A stretch of DNA of 64,000 bases from Rhodospirillaceae bacterium (GTDB taxonomy: Bacteria > Pseudomonadota > Alphaproteobacteria > TMED109): assembly GCA_902557845.1 (NCBI GenBank), contig CACEBX010000002.1:101083-165082 (forward strand). The letters run 5' to 3'. Positions 52,223 to 62,408 of the stretch are shown piece after piece. The notes under the pieces are model-generated. The model was not told the origin of the DNA, did not search any database, and was given only the letters and a program-made list of their open reading frames with translations. A program made the position numbers and the translations under genes. Position 1 is the first letter of the stretch; every line of letters starts with the position of its first letter.

Positions 52223-54379
52223 TTATATATTAGATTTTTTTCCATACTTTACCATATTGAATACTTTATAAATTGCATCTAGTAAATTTGTACCAGGACC
52301 AAAAACTTCAGATACACCTTTTTCTTTTAATAAACTGTAGTCTTCTTTTGGAATTACTCCGCCACAAATTACTAGAAATTTTTCTTTATTCTTATTTACT
52401 AAATCCATAAATTTTGGGACTAAAGTTAAATGACCTGCAGCATGACTAGAAATTCCTACCACATCCGCATCACTGTTTTTTGCTTGATTAAAAAGTTCTT
52501 CAGGTGTCAAAAATAATTTTGAAAGTTCTACTTCAAAACCTAGATCTGCAAAAGATGATGCAACAACTTTGGCACCTCTATCGTGACCATCTTGACCTAA
52601 TTTACATACAAAAATTTTAGGAGCTCTTCCTTTCGTTTTTTTAAAATCTTTGATACTGAACTTAAGATCATTAATTATGGTTTTGTCATCAAAGTTTTCA
52701 GAATAAATATTCTTTGAAATTTTTGGCTTAGCTTCAAATCTTCCAAATACCTCTTCTAAAGCTGAAGATATTTCCCCTACAGTAGCTCTAACTTTAACTG
52801 CCTCTACTGATAAGTCTAATAAATTACCACTATTACTTAAAGCTGCATTTTTTAAATTTTTTAGAGCTGTCGATACTTTAGAAGATTCTCTTTTTTGTTT
52901 TATTTTTTTAAGTCTTTCTAATTGATTCTCTATAACTTTAGAATTATTAATTTTTAGGATTTCAAAGTCTTTTTCATTACTATTTAAAAATTTATTCACC
53001 CCAACTATTACCTTTTTTCCACTATCAATTTCAGCCTGTTTTAATAAGGCAGATTTTTCTATGAGCTCATTAGGGTATCCTTGTTCTATAGCTTTTGTCA
53101 TCCCTCCTAGATCCATTATTTTATCAATAAGATTACCTGAGTTTACTATCATAGAGTTAGTTAAGTTTTCCATAAAATAACTTCCAGCTAATGGATCAAT
53201 TACATCACAAATATTGGTTTCATGTTGAAGAATTAATTGAGTATTTCTTGCTATTCTAGACGAACTTTCTGTTGGAAGCGCGACTGCTTCATCAAACGAA
53301 TTAGTATGTAGAGATTGAGTTCCTCCTAATACTGCTGCCATTGCTTCAACGGTTGTTCTAATAACGTTATTGTATGCATCTTTTTCTGTTAAAGAAACTC
53401 CAGAGGTTTGACAATGTGTCCTTAACATTAAAGATTTATTGTCTTTAGGATTAAATAATTCTTTAACCTTTTGTGCCCACAAAAATCTAGCTGCTCTCAA
53501 CTTTGCAATTTCTACAAAAAAATTCATTCCTATACCAAAAAAAAATGAGAGTCTCGGTGCAAACGAGTCTACATTTAAACCTTTTTCTAGAGCGGCATTT
53601 ATATATTCAATTCCATCAGCTATAGTAAAAGCTAGTTCTTGCACTTCGGTAGCTCCAGCTTCTTGCATGTGATATCCTGAAATTGATATAGAATTAAACT
53701 TAGGCATAAATTTTGAAGTATAACTTATAATATCTGAAATTATTTGTATTGAATTCTTAGGCGGATATATGTAGGTATTTCTTACTAAAAATTCTTTTAA
53801 AATATCATTTTGTATAGTTCCAGATAAAAATTTACGGTCAACACCCTGTTCTTCACCTGCTACAATGTATGATGCCAATATAGGAAGAACAGCGCCGTTC
53901 ATTGTCATAGAAACACTCATTTTATCTAGAGGAATTCCCTTAAATAAAACCTTCATATCTTCTACAGAGTCAATAGCGACTCCTGCTTTACCTACGTCTC
54001 CTGCTACTCTGGAGTGGTCACTATCATATCCGCGATGAGTTGGAAGATCAAAAGCGATAGAAAGACCTTTTTGCCCATCTCTCAGACAATCTTTATAGAA
54101 CTTATTTGACTCTTCTGCAGTAGAAAAACCAGCATATTGTCTTATAGTCCATGGTTTTCCTTTATACATAGTAGCTTTTGGACCTCTTAAAAAAGGAGGT
54201 AGGCCTGGAAATGAATTTAGATGCTCTAGTCCATTTAAATCTTCTTCTGTATATAAAGATTTGAATAATACTCCATCAGGAGACTTCCATTCTAATTCTT
54301 TCTTTTCTTTATTTTTTTCTAACTCTTTATCTGCTAATAATTTCCAGTCATTCCAATTCTTTTTAATAAACTTACTCAT
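52223..54379 (-). CDS. Methylmalonyl-CoA mutase, B12-dependent, single-chain
   Basis: 718 residues including the catalytic barrel (YAGFSTAEESNKFYKDCLRDGQ, RTHCQTSGVSLT, QSLHTNSFDEA) and the cobalamin-binding domain with DGHDRG at 597-602 (His599 ligand) and GISSHAAGH. It converts (R)-methylmalonyl-CoA to succinyl-CoA in propionate and odd-chain or amino-acid metabolism. The adenosyltransferase at 6608-7159 provides its cofactor. No small subunit or MeaB chaperone is adjacent. The DUF1178 gene lies two bases upstream of its start. Confidence 0.95.
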   Translation of the reverse strand: MSKFIKKNWNDWKLLADKELEKNKEKKELEWKSPDGVLFKSLYTEEDLNGLEHLNSFPGLPPFLRGPKATMYKGKPWTIRQYAGFSTAEESNKFYKDCLRDGQKGLSIAFDLPTHRGYDSDHSRVAGDVGKAGVAIDSVEDMKVLFKGIPLDKMSVSMTMNGAVLPILASYIVAGEEQGVDRKFLSGTIQNDILKEFLVRNTYIYPPKNSIQIISDIISYTSKFMPKFNSISISGYHMQEAGATEVQELAFTIADGIEYINAALEKGLNVDSFAPRLSFFFGIGMNFFVEIAKLRAARFLWAQKVKELFNPKDNKSLMLRTHCQTSGVSLTEKDAYNNVIRTTVEAMAAVLGGTQSLHTNSFDEAVALPTESSSRIARNTQLILQHETNICDVIDPLAGSYFMENLTNSMIVNSGNLIDKIMDLGGMTKAIEQGYPNELIEKSALLKQAEIDSGKKVIVGVNKFLNSNEKDFEILKINNSKVIENQLERLKKIKQKRESSKVSTALKNLKNAALSNSGNLLDLSVEAVKVRATVGEISSALEEVFGRFEAKPKISKNIYSENFDDKTIINDLKFSIKDFKKTKGRAPKIFVCKLGQDGHDRGAKVVASSFADLGFEVELSKLFLTPEELFNQAKNSDADVVGISSHAAGHLTLVPKFMDLVNKNKEKFLVICGGVIPKEDYSLLKEKGVSEVFGPGTNLLDAIYKVFNMVKYGKKSNI

Positions 54380-54381
54380 AT

Positions 54382-54813
54382 TTAAGCATCTTCTCTGGAA
54401 GACCAGGGAAGCTTGGCAATCGGTATACCTTCCTCAATTAACTCTTCCGCTTGTTCTTTGGTTGTTTCTCCTCTGATAGGTCTGGATTTTGTCTCTCCAT
54501 AGTAGATTTTTTTAGCTTCTTCAGTGAAATTCTTACCAACATCTTCTGTGTTGCTTTCTATGAATTGTTTAAATTCTTTTAATTTTGTTTTAAATTTTTT
54601 ATTTTCATCTAGTACTTTTTTTTCATCAAAGCTTTTATTAGATTTTTTCGCACCTTTAAGTTTAGGTGCCATTAGCGCTTTTTTTACCTTGTTTGAATTA
54701 CATATAGGACAATTTATTAATTTTTTCTTATGTTGCTTATCATATTGCTCAGAAGAAGCAAACCATGCTTCAAAAGTATGTCCATTTTCACAGTTTAAAT
54801 CATATAAAATCAT
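54382..54813 (-). CDS. DUF1178 family protein
   Basis: 143 residues. The N-terminal part MILYDLNCENGHTFEAWF and the CPIC pair (NCPICNSNKVKKALMAP) match the alphaproteobacterial DUF1178 family and could bind zinc. The middle is highly charged. The C terminus ELIEEGIPIAKLPWSS is typical. It is probably co-transcribed with the mutase. Function unknown in the family. Confidence 0.85.
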   Translation of the reverse strand: MILYDLNCENGHTFEAWFASSEQYDKQHKKKLINCPICNSNKVKKALMAPKLKGAKKSNKSFDEKKVLDENKKFKTKLKEFKQFIESNTEDVGKNFTEEAKKIYYGETKSRPIRGETTKEQAEELIEEGIPIAKLPWSSREDA

Positions 54814-54907
54814 TTTGTTCCCAATATATTCTATTATTACATAAAATATATTACAATAATTCTATATTGTAATATATTTTAATTTTACAATACTTTAATT
54901 ATAATAC

Positions 54908-55426
54908 ATGTTAAAAGAAGCTTCAGAATGGGTCAAAATTTGCGTTAATGATATAAATAAAGCAACTATTAATAAAATTGTTTTAGATCTAGCATGTGGA
55001 TATGGTAGAAACTCAATATTCCTATCAAATAAAGGTTATAAAGTTATTTCAGTAGATTTGAATTTTTCATGTCTATCTAGTTTCTCAAAAAAAAATATAT
55101 TAAAAATACAATCAGACATTGAAAACTCACACACATGGCCATTTGGGCAGAATTCTTTTGATTTGGTAGTAGTTACGAATTTTTTGAATAGAATGATTTT
55201 TGCGAATATAAGAAAAGTTATTAAAAAAAATGGTTACTTAATTTACGAAACTTTTGGAGAAGGTCATGAAAAGTTTGGAAAACCAAAAAACAAAGATTAT
55301 TTGCTTGAAGAAGGTGAATTATTAAAACTCACCAAAAAAATGCAATTAGTTTGTTATGAAGAAATTAAAGTAATTAACTTTAAAGAGAAATTTATTAAGC
55401 ATAGAATTTTATGTAAAAATGTTTGA
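54908..55426 (+). CDS. Class I SAM-dependent methyltransferase
   Basis: 172 residues, short for the class. The SAM-binding motif I is VLDLACGYGRNSIFLSN (about residues 24-40), motif II is DLNFS, and motif IV is NSFDLVVVTNFL. The acceptor domain is reduced, resembling the small TehB-like or YodH-like methyltransferases. The next gene overlaps by eight bases and is a second methyltransferase-like protein. The substrate is not known. It reads divergently from the DUF1178 gene across a 94-base gap. Confidence 0.8.
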   Translation: MLKEASEWVKICVNDINKATINKIVLDLACGYGRNSIFLSNKGYKVISVDLNFSCLSSFSKKNILKIQSDIENSHTWPFGQNSFDLVVVTNFLNRMIFANIRKVIKKNGYLIYETFGEGHEKFGKPKNKDYLLEEGELLKLTKKMQLVCYEEIKVINFKEKFIKHRILCKNV

Positions 55427-56189
55427 TAAAAAAAAAATTATTTATAATAGAAAGCGGGCTTTAAAAGCCTGCGATAAAAAAGTTAATATATTTTTAAATA
55501 AATTGTCTGAGGATGCTATGCAAAGATTAGGAATAGATAAAGCTAGAAGCTTTAGTATTCTTGAAATATTACCTACGAGCAATGCTTTTGTTAAAACATT
55601 AGAAAAAGAAAAAATCCATTGTGTGGTATATAAAACTTTTTTTTCTAGCGAAATAAAAAAGGATAAAAAAATACTTACAATTAACCATAGTAATTTATCT
55701 AGTATAGAGGATGAGAAATTTGATTTTTGTATAAGCTTTTTCCCAATTTTTACAGGACCTGATCTAGCCCATGCTCTCAAATCTATACAAAAAGTTTTAA
55801 AATTTAATGGCAAATTTTTATTTTTATTTTTTTCTGCTGAAAGCTGCTCAGAATTAAAAAGTATTTTTAGTAATACATTTAAAACTAAAGCTAAAGAAAT
55901 GTTCATGCCAAGCCCTGATATATTATTATTAGGAAATATTACAAATCAGCTAGGGTATAAAAATGTAGTAGTTGATAAAACAAACTTTCGCATTACTAGT
56001 AATTTACCTAAAGAAATATGGAGCTTTATAAGAGCAATTGGAGCATCAAATTGTTTGCTTAAAAGAAACAAAAAAGCAATTTCAAGACACAACTATAATA
56101 AGTTATGTAAAGAAATAAAACTTATTTTATCTGAGGATGGAAAAATTATAAATAAGATTTCTATTAATTATCTAATAGGTACAAAATAA
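55419..56189 (+). CDS. NDUFAF5-like methyltransferase-fold protein
   Basis: 256 residues. It matches the alphaproteobacterial family related to mitochondrial complex I assembly factor NDUFAF5: start FDKKKIIYNRKRALKACDKK, GPDLAHALKSIQKVLKFNGKFLFLFF, and the conserved end RAIGASNCLLKRNKK. The SAM motif I is degenerate (ILEILPTSNAFVK), so binding may be weak or lost. NDUFAF5 hydroxylates an arginine in complex I and is not a methyltransferase, which may explain it. Together with the NDUFS4-like gene it is a second complex I accessory factor in the window. Confidence 0.75.
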   Translation: MFDKKKIIYNRKRALKACDKKVNIFLNKLSEDAMQRLGIDKARSFSILEILPTSNAFVKTLEKEKIHCVVYKTFFSSEIKKDKKILTINHSNLSSIEDEKFDFCISFFPIFTGPDLAHALKSIQKVLKFNGKFLFLFFSAESCSELKSIFSNTFKTKAKEMFMPSPDILLLGNITNQLGYKNVVVDKTNFRITSNLPKEIWSFIRAIGASNCLLKRNKKAISRHNYNKLCKEIKLILSEDGKIINKISINYLIGTK

Positions 56190-56190
56190 A

Positions 56191-57417
56191 CTAGCTTCTG
56201 TAATCAGCATTTATCTCTATATATTTTTTAGTTAAATCACAAGTCCATACTTTACTAGACCCAGCACCTAAAAACAAGTCTATAAACAAGTATATGTCAT
56301 CTTTTTTAAGATGCTTTGTAACTATATTTTCATTATAGTTTCTAATAATTTCTCCATTTTTTATTACGTAGTTTTTTCCAATTTTTATTGAAATTTTATT
56401 TTGTTTTATAGTTGATGATGACTTTCCTATTGCCATAATTATTCTACCCCAATTAGCATCCTCTCCTGCTATTGCAGTTTTTACTAACAAAGAATTAGCA
56501 ATACTTAATGCTACATTCTTTGCTTGTTTATTGTTTTTAGCTCTTACTACCTCAATCTCTATAAGTTTTTTTGCGCCCTCTCCATCGACAACTATCTTTT
56601 TTGCTAGATCTATTGATAAATCATCTAAGTCCTTTTGAAACTTTTTTAATTGCTTGTTATTAAAGTATTTTTTTTTATTAGAATTTTTTCTTTTTATTGA
56701 AAAAATACTTACCATATCGTTTGTGGAAGTATCTCCATCTACTGTTATGTTATTGAATGATTTTTGTATTGAAGAATTTAACATTTTACTCAGTTGTGAA
56801 GATGTTAAGTTTGCGTCTGTAAATATAAATGCAAGCATTGTTGCCATATTTGGAGCAATCATTCCAGAACCTTTACATATTCCAATGATACTAAATTTTT
56901 GATTTCCTATAATAGTTTGTTTAAAGGCCCCTTTTGGAAAAGTATCTGTTGTTGTAATTGCTTTAGCAAATGATAACCAATCTTGGTTTTTTTTGCTTTT
57001 TTTTGATAACATTATAGGAAAGGCGTTTATAACTTTTTCTATGGGTAATTGCTCTCCAATTACACCAGTTGAAGAAATTAGAATATTCTCTTTTCCACAT
57101 TCAAAAATTTCAGCTAATTCATTTACTATTTTTAAAACATTTTGATACCCTTCCCGTCCTGTATAGGCGTTAGCATTTCCTGAATTTACAAATAATAGTT
57201 TTGCTTTTCCATTATTTTTTATTTTTTTTAACCATTTAATATTTGGAGCCGCTGTTTTAGATTTAGTTAAAACTGTTGCTACATTTGCCAACTCTGTAAA
57301 ACTTACCAATACTACATCTTCTTTAACTTTACTCTTTATTCCAATATTAGCAGTATTAATATTTATACCTTCAATAGGTTTAATTTTTGAAAAAACTTGT
57401 ATAATTTTTTTCTTCAT
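56191..57417 (-). CDS. argJ: Bifunctional glutamate N-acetyltransferase / amino-acid N-acetyltransferase
   Basis: 408 residues of the ArgJ fold: GINTANIGIKS-like N terminus, the autocleavage site at about residue 190 (APNMATMLAFIFTDA, with the nucleophilic Thr of the beta chain), and DGDTSTNDMVSIF. It recycles the acetyl group in arginine synthesis. It is convergent with the NDUFAF5-like gene, which stops two bases away. secA begins divergently 66 bases upstream of it, a neighbourhood also seen in other Alphaproteobacteria. Confidence 0.95.
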   Translation of the reverse strand: MKKKIIQVFSKIKPIEGININTANIGIKSKVKEDVVLVSFTELANVATVLTKSKTAAPNIKWLKKIKNNGKAKLLFVNSGNANAYTGREGYQNVLKIVNELAEIFECGKENILISSTGVIGEQLPIEKVINAFPIMLSKKSKKNQDWLSFAKAITTTDTFPKGAFKQTIIGNQKFSIIGICKGSGMIAPNMATMLAFIFTDANLTSSQLSKMLNSSIQKSFNNITVDGDTSTNDMVSIFSIKRKNSNKKKYFNNKQLKKFQKDLDDLSIDLAKKIVVDGEGAKKLIEIEVVRAKNNKQAKNVALSIANSLLVKTAIAGEDANWGRIIMAIGKSSSTIKQNKISIKIGKNYVIKNGEIIRNYNENIVTKHLKKDDIYLFIDLFLGAGSSKVWTCDLTKKYIEINADYRS

Positions 57418-57482
57418 AAGTTTATAAAATAATATATAACCTATTATAAATACAAGATTAATAATATAAAAACCTGAGGAAT

Positions 57483-59957
57483 ATGTTCTCTTTTATTAAA
57501 AATAACTTTTTTACATCACATAATCAGAAAACTTTAAATAGTTATAATAAATTATTAGAAAAGGTAAACCAAGAAGAAGACTATGTAAAAAAACTAGCTG
57601 ATAGTGATTTAAAGTATAATACAAAAAAATTTAAGGAGAAGTTAAAACAAGGAGAAACATTAGATAGCTTATTACCTAAGGCTTTCGCTAATGTAAGAGA
57701 AGCAAGTATCAGAACACTTAGCCAAAGACACTATGATGTACAAATAATTGGAGGAATAGCCTTGCATAATGGAAAAATTGCTGAAATGAAGACTGGAGAA
57801 GGAAAAACCCTTGTTTCAACTTTGGCAGCATATTTAAATGCTTTATCCGGTAAAGGCGTGCATGTTGTTACTGTTAACGACTATTTAGCAAAAAGAGACA
57901 GTGAGTGGATGGGTAAAATCTATAATTTTCTAGGCCTTTCTGTTGGACATATTTATTCAGGAATGCCTGAGATAGATAGAAAACAAGCATATGAAAGCGA
58001 TATTACATACGGTACAAATAATGAATTTGGCTTTGATTATTTAAAAGATAACATGAAGTTTAAAAAAGAAGAGATGAATCAAAAAGTTTTTAATTATGCA
58101 ATTATAGACGAAGTTGATAGTATTTTAATTGATGAAGCCAGAACTCCCTTAATCATTTCTGGTCCAGTTGAAGATAATACTGATTTTTATAAAACAATTA
58201 ATAGCTTTGTCAGAGGTCTTCCTAAAGATAAGTTTGAGATAGATGAAAAGTCTAAGTCTATAAATTTAAATACCTTAGGAATTGAATTTTTTGAAAACCT
58301 ACTTTCGAAAAAAAATATCATTAAAGACAAAAATCTCTATAGTCCCGAAAATATAAACGTCCTACATTTTATAAATCAATGCTTGAAAGCAAATTTTTTA
58401 TTTCATAAAGATAAGGATTATTTGGTGAAAGATAACCAAGTAATAATAGTAGATGAGTTTACTGGCAGAATGATGGAAGGCAGAAGGTATTCTGAAGGCT
58501 TGCATCAGGCTATTGAAGCAAAAGAAAATGTAATTATTCAAAATGAAAATCAAACCTTAGCATCTATAACTTTCCAAAATTACTTTAGAATGTATCCAAA
58601 GCTAGCTGGTATGACAGGAACTGCAAAAACAGAAGCTGCTGAATTTTCTGAAATTTATTCACTTGATGTTTTACAAATTCCCACTCATAAAAATATGATA
58701 AGAACTGATAATAATGACGAAATTTATAGAACCAGAGAAGAAAAGTGGGATGCTATATGTAAAGAGGTTCTAAAGGCTTGCAATAGGGGTCAACCTGCAT
58801 TAGTAGGTACTACTAATATAGAAACATCAGAGCTAATATCGAAGAAATTAAGAAAATTAAAAATTAATCATCAAGTCTTAAATGCAAGATATCATGAAAA
58901 AGAGGCAAACATTATATCGCAAGCAGGAAAACCTTATTCTGTGACCATAGCTACTAATATGGCTGGAAGAGGAACAGATATTCAACTAGGTGGAAATTTA
59001 GAAGAACAGAAAAATAATGATCAAAAATATATTGAAAAAATTGATTTTGATAAAAAAAGAGTTATGGAAAATGGTGGCCTTTATGTTATTGGAACAGAAC
59101 GTCATGAAAGTAGACGAATTGATAATCAATTAAGAGGCAGGTCAGGTCGTCAGGGAGATCCAGGATCTTCAAAATTTTTTATTTCTTTAGAAGATGACTT
59201 AATGAGAATATTTGGCTCTGAAAGACTTGATGCAATTTTAAAAACATTAGGTTTAAAAGAAGGCGAAGCAATAATACATCCATGGATTAGTAGAGCTATA
59301 GAAAAAGCACAATCTAAAGTTGAAAATAAAAACTTCGAAATAAGAAAAAACTTACTCAAGTTTGACGATGTTATGAATGATCAAAGAAATGTTGTTTATA
59401 GCCAAAGAAAGGATATTTTAGAAACTAAAAATCCTTATCATTTTTTTCTAGAAATTTTAGAAGGTACTATAGAAAATATTTTAGAAATTATAATAAGTGA
59501 AAAAAAAGATGATGATAATAATAAAGAAGAAATTAAGAAAGAGTTTAAAAATAGTCTGGGCTTATTAATAAATAATATCTCTTCAAATGATAAAAATAGT
59601 ATTAAAAAAGAAATATTTAATCACATTAAAAATATTTTAGAAAAAAAAATTATTATAGTTGGTTCTGATAATTTTGATTTAATTATACGGCAATTGACTG
59701 TTCAGGTTCTAGATCAGCAGTGGAAGCAACATTTATTATCTTTGGACAACCTAAGACAAGGAATAGGCCTTAGAGCTTATGCTCAAAGAGATCCTCTAAA
59801 TGAATATAAAAGAGAAGCTTTTACAATGTTTGAGGAAATGTTGAGTTCCATAAGAGTAATGATATCAAGATTAGTGATACTAATAGAGTTTAGAAGTGAG
59901 TCATCAATTGATAAAAAGAAATCATCTAATTACAGAGAAAGACTTAGAAATAAATAA
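57483..59957 (+). CDS. secA: Preprotein translocase ATPase SecA, without C-terminal zinc domain
   Basis: 824 residues. The ATPase motor is complete: MKTGEGKTLVSTLAA for Walker A, DEVDSILIDEARTPLI for Walker B, and ATNMAGRGTDIQLGGN and GRSGRQGDPG for motifs V and VI. The wing and two-helix finger follow. The protein ends SNYRERLRNK, so the CxCxxxxxxxxCH zinc-binding tail present in many SecA proteins is missing. It drives Sec secretion of the many signal-peptide proteins of the window. A Shine-Dalgarno (GAGGA) precedes the ATG. Confidence 0.96.
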   Translation: MFSFIKNNFFTSHNQKTLNSYNKLLEKVNQEEDYVKKLADSDLKYNTKKFKEKLKQGETLDSLLPKAFANVREASIRTLSQRHYDVQIIGGIALHNGKIAEMKTGEGKTLVSTLAAYLNALSGKGVHVVTVNDYLAKRDSEWMGKIYNFLGLSVGHIYSGMPEIDRKQAYESDITYGTNNEFGFDYLKDNMKFKKEEMNQKVFNYAIIDEVDSILIDEARTPLIISGPVEDNTDFYKTINSFVRGLPKDKFEIDEKSKSINLNTLGIEFFENLLSKKNIIKDKNLYSPENINVLHFINQCLKANFLFHKDKDYLVKDNQVIIVDEFTGRMMEGRRYSEGLHQAIEAKENVIIQNENQTLASITFQNYFRMYPKLAGMTGTAKTEAAEFSEIYSLDVLQIPTHKNMIRTDNNDEIYRTREEKWDAICKEVLKACNRGQPALVGTTNIETSELISKKLRKLKINHQVLNARYHEKEANIISQAGKPYSVTIATNMAGRGTDIQLGGNLEEQKNNDQKYIEKIDFDKKRVMENGGLYVIGTERHESRRIDNQLRGRSGRQGDPGSSKFFISLEDDLMRIFGSERLDAILKTLGLKEGEAIIHPWISRAIEKAQSKVENKNFEIRKNLLKFDDVMNDQRNVVYSQRKDILETKNPYHFFLEILEGTIENILEIIISEKKDDDNNKEEIKKEFKNSLGLLINNISSNDKNSIKKEIFNHIKNILEKKIIIVGSDNFDLIIRQLTVQVLDQQWKQHLLSLDNLRQGIGLRAYAQRDPLNEYKREAFTMFEEMLSSIRVMISRLVILIEFRSESSIDKKKSSNYRERLRNK

Positions 59958-59965
59958 ATCTTTTA

Positions 59966-60679
59966 TTAATTTACCATTGATAAAATATAGTTTGAAGATA
60001 CTGAAGAAGTTCTTATCCATTTAAAGTTTCTTCCAAATGGAATAGGAAATAGCCCGACTTTTTTATCTAGCCTTAAATTATATTTTTCATAAAATTCGGT
60101 AATTTCATTTGGCTTTATATACTTATTCCAATTATGAGTTCCATTAGGGACTAGTTTTAAAATTCTCTCAGCAATTAGTATAGTTGTAAGATAGGATATA
60201 GTATTTCTATTTATGGTAGACAGTATAATAAGACCATTTTTATTCAAGCAAGAATTTATATTTAATAGAAAGTCTTTATAGTTGTTGACATGTTCTATTA
60301 CTTCTAATGAGATAATAATATCATATTTAATAGACTTTTTTTTTAATAACTCTATACCTCCAACTTTATAATTTATATTTAGTTTTTGACTTGCTGCTCT
60401 TTTTTTTGCTATTTTTATAAGCGAGCTTGAAGTATCACAGGCAGTAATATTAGCTCCTTTTTTTGCTAGAGACTCTGATAATATTCCTCCACCACAACCT
60501 AAATCTAATATTTTTTTTTTTTTTAATATAGCTTCTAAGCTACTTAAACTATCATATCTATTTAAAACTCTTTCTTGTATAAACAACAATCTCGTCTTGT
60601 TCATAGAATGTAAAAGTTTAATAGGGCCTTCATCATCCCACCACTCATTCGAAAAACTGTCAAAATTACTTTGTTGCAA
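59966..60679 (-). CDS. ubiG: Ubiquinone biosynthesis O-methyltransferase
   Basis: 237 residues. The UbiG start FDSFSNEWWDDEGPIKLLHSMN (landmark at 6-27) is diagnostic, with motif I ILDLGCGGGILSESLA and ISLEVIEHVNN. It performs both O-methylations of ubiquinone biosynthesis. It is divergent from lysC across 58 bases and converges with secA (eight-base gap). This ubiG/lysC pairing is typical for Alphaproteobacteria. Confidence 0.95.
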   Translation of the reverse strand: MQQSNFDSFSNEWWDDEGPIKLLHSMNKTRLLFIQERVLNRYDSLSSLEAILKKKKILDLGCGGGILSESLAKKGANITACDTSSSLIKIAKKRAASQKLNINYKVGGIELLKKKSIKYDIIISLEVIEHVNNYKDFLLNINSCLNKNGLIILSTINRNTISYLTTILIAERILKLVPNGTHNWNKYIKPNEITEFYEKYNLRLDKKVGLFPIPFGRNFKWIRTSSVSSNYILSMVN

Positions 60680-60737
60680 TTTGTTATTCCTTTAACTTAT
60701 TATTTAGATATTTATTAATATATAATTATAGAATAAA

Positions 60738-61964
60738 ATGCAAATCATAGTTAAAAAATTCGGAGGAACCTCTTTAGCAGATTTATCTAGAGTAAACAGA
60801 GCAGTTTCTTATATAAAAAAAAGCTTGGCTTTAGGAAACAAAGTTGTTGTTGTTGTATCAGCTATGGGAAAAGAAACAGATAGACTTTTATCATTACTGG
60901 ATAAATTGGAAGAATATAGAAAAAGCGATGATATTTCCTCATTACTATCGTCTGGAGAACAAGTCTCAAGTTCTTTTTTTTCAATTATTTTAAATAGAAA
61001 TAATATAAAGGGTAAGTCATTTCAAGGCTGGCAAGTTCCTATTTATACTAATGATAGTTTTATTAATGCTATGATTACAGATATAGAAATAAAAAATATA
61101 CTTAGTAGCTTAAAAAATAACTTTGTTCCTGTGATATCAGGTTTCCAAGGAATAAATAATGATAATAGAATTACAACTTTGGGACGAGGTGGATCTGATA
61201 CAACAGCTGTTGCTATTGCTGCAAAACTAAAGGCTAAAAGATGTGATATATATACAGATGTGGAAGGAGTATATACTGCAGATCCTAGAATAGTTCCAAA
61301 TGCAAGAAAAATGCACACCATTAACTTTGAAGAAATGTTGGAATTATCCTCATTAGGTGCTAAAATTTTGCATACGAGATCTGTTCAACTCGCTTTGCAG
61401 TACGATGTAAAGTTGCAAGTCTTATCTAGTTTTACAGGAAAGAAAGGTACTATGTTAGTGAAAGATACAAAAAGTTTAGAAAATCAGATTATCAGAGGTA
61501 TTGCACATAGTAATAATGAAGCTTTAGTTACTCTTGTAGAGGTAAAAAATAAACCTGGCATTTCTGCGGTAATATTTAATGCACTGGCAGCTGAAGATAT
61601 TAATGTTGATATGATAGTACAATCAGCTTCACCAAAAGATGAAAAAGTAACTTATGGCTATACCATAGAAAAAAGTGATGCTATAAAAACTAAGTCTTTA
61701 ATGTTAAAAATACAAAAAAAGTTGTCTTTTAAAGAAGTAATTATTAATAAAAATATTTGCAAAGTATCTGTTGTCGGCTTAGGAATGAAAACAAATTCAG
61801 GGGTTGCTAATACTTTATTTTCTCAATTAGCAAAGTATAATATTAACGTACATGTCATTAGCACATCAGAAATAAAAATAAGTATTTTAATAGATGCTAA
61901 GTATAAGGAATTAGCTATAAGAACACTTCATGATGTATTTAAGTTAGGTAAAGCAAAAAAGTAA
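60738..61964 (+). CDS. lysC: Aspartate kinase
   Basis: 408 residues. The kinase domain begins IVKKFGGTSLADL, and TTLGRGGSDTTAVAIA is the substrate site. Two C-terminal ACT domains (about 265-330 and 340-405) bind lysine or threonine for feedback. It starts the aspartate pathway to lysine, threonine and methionine. It heads the rightward unit lysC, HTH/TM protein, ispG, hisS, with gaps of 2 and 7 bases and a final 8-base overlap. Confidence 0.95.
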   Translation: MQIIVKKFGGTSLADLSRVNRAVSYIKKSLALGNKVVVVVSAMGKETDRLLSLLDKLEEYRKSDDISSLLSSGEQVSSSFFSIILNRNNIKGKSFQGWQVPIYTNDSFINAMITDIEIKNILSSLKNNFVPVISGFQGINNDNRITTLGRGGSDTTAVAIAAKLKAKRCDIYTDVEGVYTADPRIVPNARKMHTINFEEMLELSSLGAKILHTRSVQLALQYDVKLQVLSSFTGKKGTMLVKDTKSLENQIIRGIAHSNNEALVTLVEVKNKPGISAVIFNALAAEDINVDMIVQSASPKDEKVTYGYTIEKSDAIKTKSLMLKIQKKLSFKEVIINKNICKVSVVGLGMKTNSGVANTLFSQLAKYNINVHVISTSEIKISILIDAKYKELAIRTLHDVFKLGKAKK

Positions 61965-61966
61965 GC

Positions 61967-62401
61967 ATGTTGCAAGAAAAAAAAAATTTTAAAAACTTTC
62001 TTGAACTAGGGACATTCATACAAAAAAAAAGAAGGGAAACTGGTGAAAGAATAGAAGCTATTTCTTCCAAACTTTTAATAAAAAAAAGTATATTAAAGAA
62101 TATTGAAAATGGAATATTTTCTCAAAATGATTATGAGAAAAATAGTTATCTAAAAGGATTCTTAAAAACTTATATGAGAGACCTTAAACTTCTTGAGATT
62201 TGTGACATTGAAAATTTATTTGTAAATAGTTCAATAGATATAAAAAACTCTGGTGTCTCTTTAGATAATAATAAGGCAGATGATCATAAGCTTGGATCCC
62301 TTATTATTTTAATATCCCTAATATTGATTGGTATATTATTTTTATTTTGGAATAGAAATACATACTACGAACTTTTTGAATTAGAAAAACTTTTAAGATA
62401 G
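61967..62401 (+). CDS. RodZ-like helix-turn-helix protein with one membrane span
   Basis: 144 residues. The N-terminal HTH (about 15-85: LGTFIQKKRRETGERIEAISSKLLI and SYLKGFLKTYMRDL) is of the HTH_25/RodZ type, quoted as landmarks. A single span (LIILISLILIGILFLFW) lies near 112-128. The periplasmic tail is short, so the usual RodZ C-terminal domain is missing. Such genes occur upstream of ispG in many Alphaproteobacteria. A role in cell shape through MreB is possible; the truncation makes it uncertain. Confidence 0.72.
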   Translation: MLQEKKNFKNFLELGTFIQKKRRETGERIEAISSKLLIKKSILKNIENGIFSQNDYEKNSYLKGFLKTYMRDLKLLEICDIENLFVNSSIDIKNSGVSLDNNKADDHKLGSLIILISLILIGILFLFWNRNTYYELFELEKLLR

Positions 62402-62408
62402 CGTTATT